Source: Candidatus Krumholzibacteriia bacterium (GTDB lineage: Bacteria > Krumholzibacteriota > Krumholzibacteriia > LZORAL124-64-63). From it: DNA of 15,056 bases. Location of the stretch: positions 1 through 15,056 of the forward strand of contig DAOWLV010000022.1 of the NCBI GenBank assembly GCA_030643455.1, written 5' to 3'. This document shows, piece after piece, positions 13,850 to 15,056 of the stretch. Under the pieces are notes generated by a model. The model saw only the letters and a list, made by a program, of their open reading frames with translations, was not told the origin of the DNA and made no database searches. The position numbers and the translations under genes are program-made. The stretch's first letter is position 1. Every line of letters begins with the position of its first letter.

Positions 13850-14941
13850 TTGAGCACTGCCGATACCACCCCCAGCCTGGATTTCCTTCACGCCCTGCCA
13901 AAGACCGATCTTCACGTCCATCTGGACGGATCCCTTCGTCTGAGCACTGTCCGGGATCTTGCCCCCATCCACGACCTGGGATTCGATTTCCAGACCGACG
14001 AGGACGTTCGCGCCGTTTGCCAGGTACCCGACGATTGCGAAAGCCTGGTGGATTATCTGCGGGTCTTCGACATCACCCTGAAACTGATGCAGACCGCCGG
14101 GGAGTTGACGCGGATCGCCTACGAGCTGGCCGAAGACGCCCACCGGGAAAATGTGCGTTACATGGAGGTCCGCTATTCACCGCTGCTGCACACCAACCAG
14201 GGGCTGGATTACGACAGCGTCGTCGCCGCGGTTCAGGAAGGACTCGACCTCGCCCGTCGCCAGTACGGGATCGTCTGCGGTCAGATCATATGCGGGATCC
14301 GTCACATTTCCGCGGAATCCTCCCTGGAGCTGGCCGACCTGGCGGTCGCCTGGAAAGGTCGCGGTGTGGTCGGGTTCGACCTGGCCGGGGCCGAAAAGGA
14401 CTATCCGGCCAAGGACCATATCGCCGCCTTCCAGAAGGTTCTTAACAACAACATCAACATCACCATCCACGCCGGCGAGGCATTCGGGGCGCCTTCCATC
14501 CATCAGGCCCTGCACTATTGCCGGGCCCGCCGCATCGGGCACGGCACGCATCTGATCGAGGATCCCGATCTGATGAACTGGGTCAACGATCACCGGATCC
14601 CCGTGGAGATCTGCCTGGCCAGCAATCTGCAGACCAAGGCCATCCCCGATTATCAGAGCCATCCGATCCGCCGTTTCATGGAAGAGGGGCTGCGGGTAAC
14701 CCTCAACACGGACAACCGCCTGGTCTCCGGCACCACCGTGACCAACGAGTATCGGCTGGCGGTGGAAAACTACGGGTTGAGTGAAGACGAGGTCCTGGGA
14801 CTGGTGATGAACGGCTTCAAGTCCGCCTTCCTGCCCCTGAAGGAAAAGACCCAGCTCGTCGACCAGGTGCTGGTGGAATTTGCTACCCTGGGGGCGTCGT
14901 TTTCCGGTGAGATTTCACGCCGCCGCAGAATCCAGCTCTAG
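13850..14941 (+). CDS. add: adenosine deaminase family protein
   Basis: This 363-residue protein of the metal-dependent adenosine/AMP deaminase fold should convert adenosine to inosine and ammonia in the cytoplasm. Zinc ligands and catalytic residues are present: LPKTDLHVHLDGSLRL with His22 and His24, HAGEAFG at 207-213 (His207, Glu210), RRIGHGTHLIEDP with His231, and LNTDNRLVSGT with Asp288. Animal and E. coli enzymes have Asp-Asp-Pro at the last site; this one has Asp-Asn-Arg, a variant I recall from several bacterial members, so the specificity may differ (adenosine, methylthioadenosine or a related purine). The start is TTG 13850: the frame has a stop at 13823-13825 and no ATG or GTG between it and the homology; GGGGA at about 13840-13844 can serve as ribosome binding site. 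Its nearness to ahcY suggests removal of adenosine made by that enzyme (inference). A + strand promoter and a 10-bp tandem repeat lie upstream. Confidence 0.9.
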   Translation: MSTADTTPSLDFLHALPKTDLHVHLDGSLRLSTVRDLAPIHDLGFDFQTDEDVRAVCQVPDDCESLVDYLRVFDITLKLMQTAGELTRIAYELAEDAHRENVRYMEVRYSPLLHTNQGLDYDSVVAAVQEGLDLARRQYGIVCGQIICGIRHISAESSLELADLAVAWKGRGVVGFDLAGAEKDYPAKDHIAAFQKVLNNNINITIHAGEAFGAPSIHQALHYCRARRIGHGTHLIEDPDLMNWVNDHRIPVEICLASNLQTKAIPDYQSHPIRRFMEEGLRVTLNTDNRLVSGTTVTNEYRLAVENYGLSEDEVLGLVMNGFKSAFLPLKEKTQLVDQVLVEFATLGASFSGEISRRRRIQL

Positions 14942-14950
14942 AATTCCGGA

Positions 14951-15056
14951 TCAACCCGAAGCCAGGACCAGCGCCAGGCAGCTTTTCCGCAGGCGATCAA
15001 CACGCCAGTTCAGGAACTGGTTGGAGGCGACGCATCCACGGCTTTCCAGAAGGGTC
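14951..15056 (-). CDS. possible C-terminal end of a - strand gene (runs off window)
   Basis: On the - strand an open frame enters at 15055 and ends at a TGA at 14953-14951, giving 34 visible residues: TLLESRGCVASNQFLNWRVD at the upstream side, ending in LALVLASG. About 70% of its codons end in G or C, in keeping with real genes here, and it would be convergent with the deaminase gene, leaving 9 bases between them. I do not recognise the family. The opposite strand is also open over this short stretch, so the call rests on codon use and layout only. Confidence 0.35.
   Translation of the reverse strand, partial: TLLESRGCVASNQFLNWRVDRLRKSCLALVLASG

Overview
The window is a high-GC, gene-dense stretch of a Gram-negative bacterial chromosome. 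The evidence for an outer membrane is a predicted signal-peptide-bearing beta-barrel protein ending in Phe and two tandem RND pumps of the tripartite-efflux type. I cannot fix the phylum from this sequence. Two genes probably use TTG starts. An ArsR-methyltransferase fusion sits next to ahcY, an arrangement I remember from Desulfovibrio-type bacteria (SahR), but that is not enough for a taxonomic call. No rRNA, tRNA, CRISPR array, insertion sequence or phage gene was seen.

Layout. (1) 1-4564, + strand: the C-terminal half of one RND transporter, cut by the window edge, then a complete second RND transporter 13 bases later. (2) 4585-9785, + strand: a tight redox operon of a dihydrolipoamide dehydrogenase, a GlcD-GlcE fusion flavoprotein and a GlcF-type iron-sulfur subunit, with gaps of 20 and 4 bases and an 8-base overlap. 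(3) 9786-12353: an AT-rich promoter region, an ArsR/SAM-methyltransferase fusion regulator (SahR-like), adenosylhomocysteinase (ahcY) and a strong intrinsic terminator. (4) 12384-13463, - strand: a predicted outer-membrane protein with an N-terminal beta-sandwich-like domain and a C-terminal barrel, convergent with ahcY. (5) 13464-13849: a 386-base AT-richer divergent intergenic region with candidate promoters for both sides, a hairpin and two short 10-bp-period repeats. (6) 13850-14941, + strand: an adenosine deaminase family protein, followed by what may be the last 34 codons of a - strand gene running off the window.

How the genes fit together. The GlcD-E and GlcF proteins should oxidise a 2-hydroxyacid such as glycolate or D-lactate and pass electrons through FAD and Fe-S centres to the respiratory chain. 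The co-transcribed Lpd would reoxidise dihydrolipoamide of a 2-oxoacid dehydrogenase or glycine cleavage complex, a plausible sink for glyoxylate or pyruvate. The regulator and ahcY form a methyl-cycle module. AhcY splits S-adenosylhomocysteine to homocysteine and adenosine, and the nearby deaminase would remove adenosine, which keeps the reversible AhcY reaction moving forward. That link is inference: an oppositely oriented membrane-protein gene lies between them.
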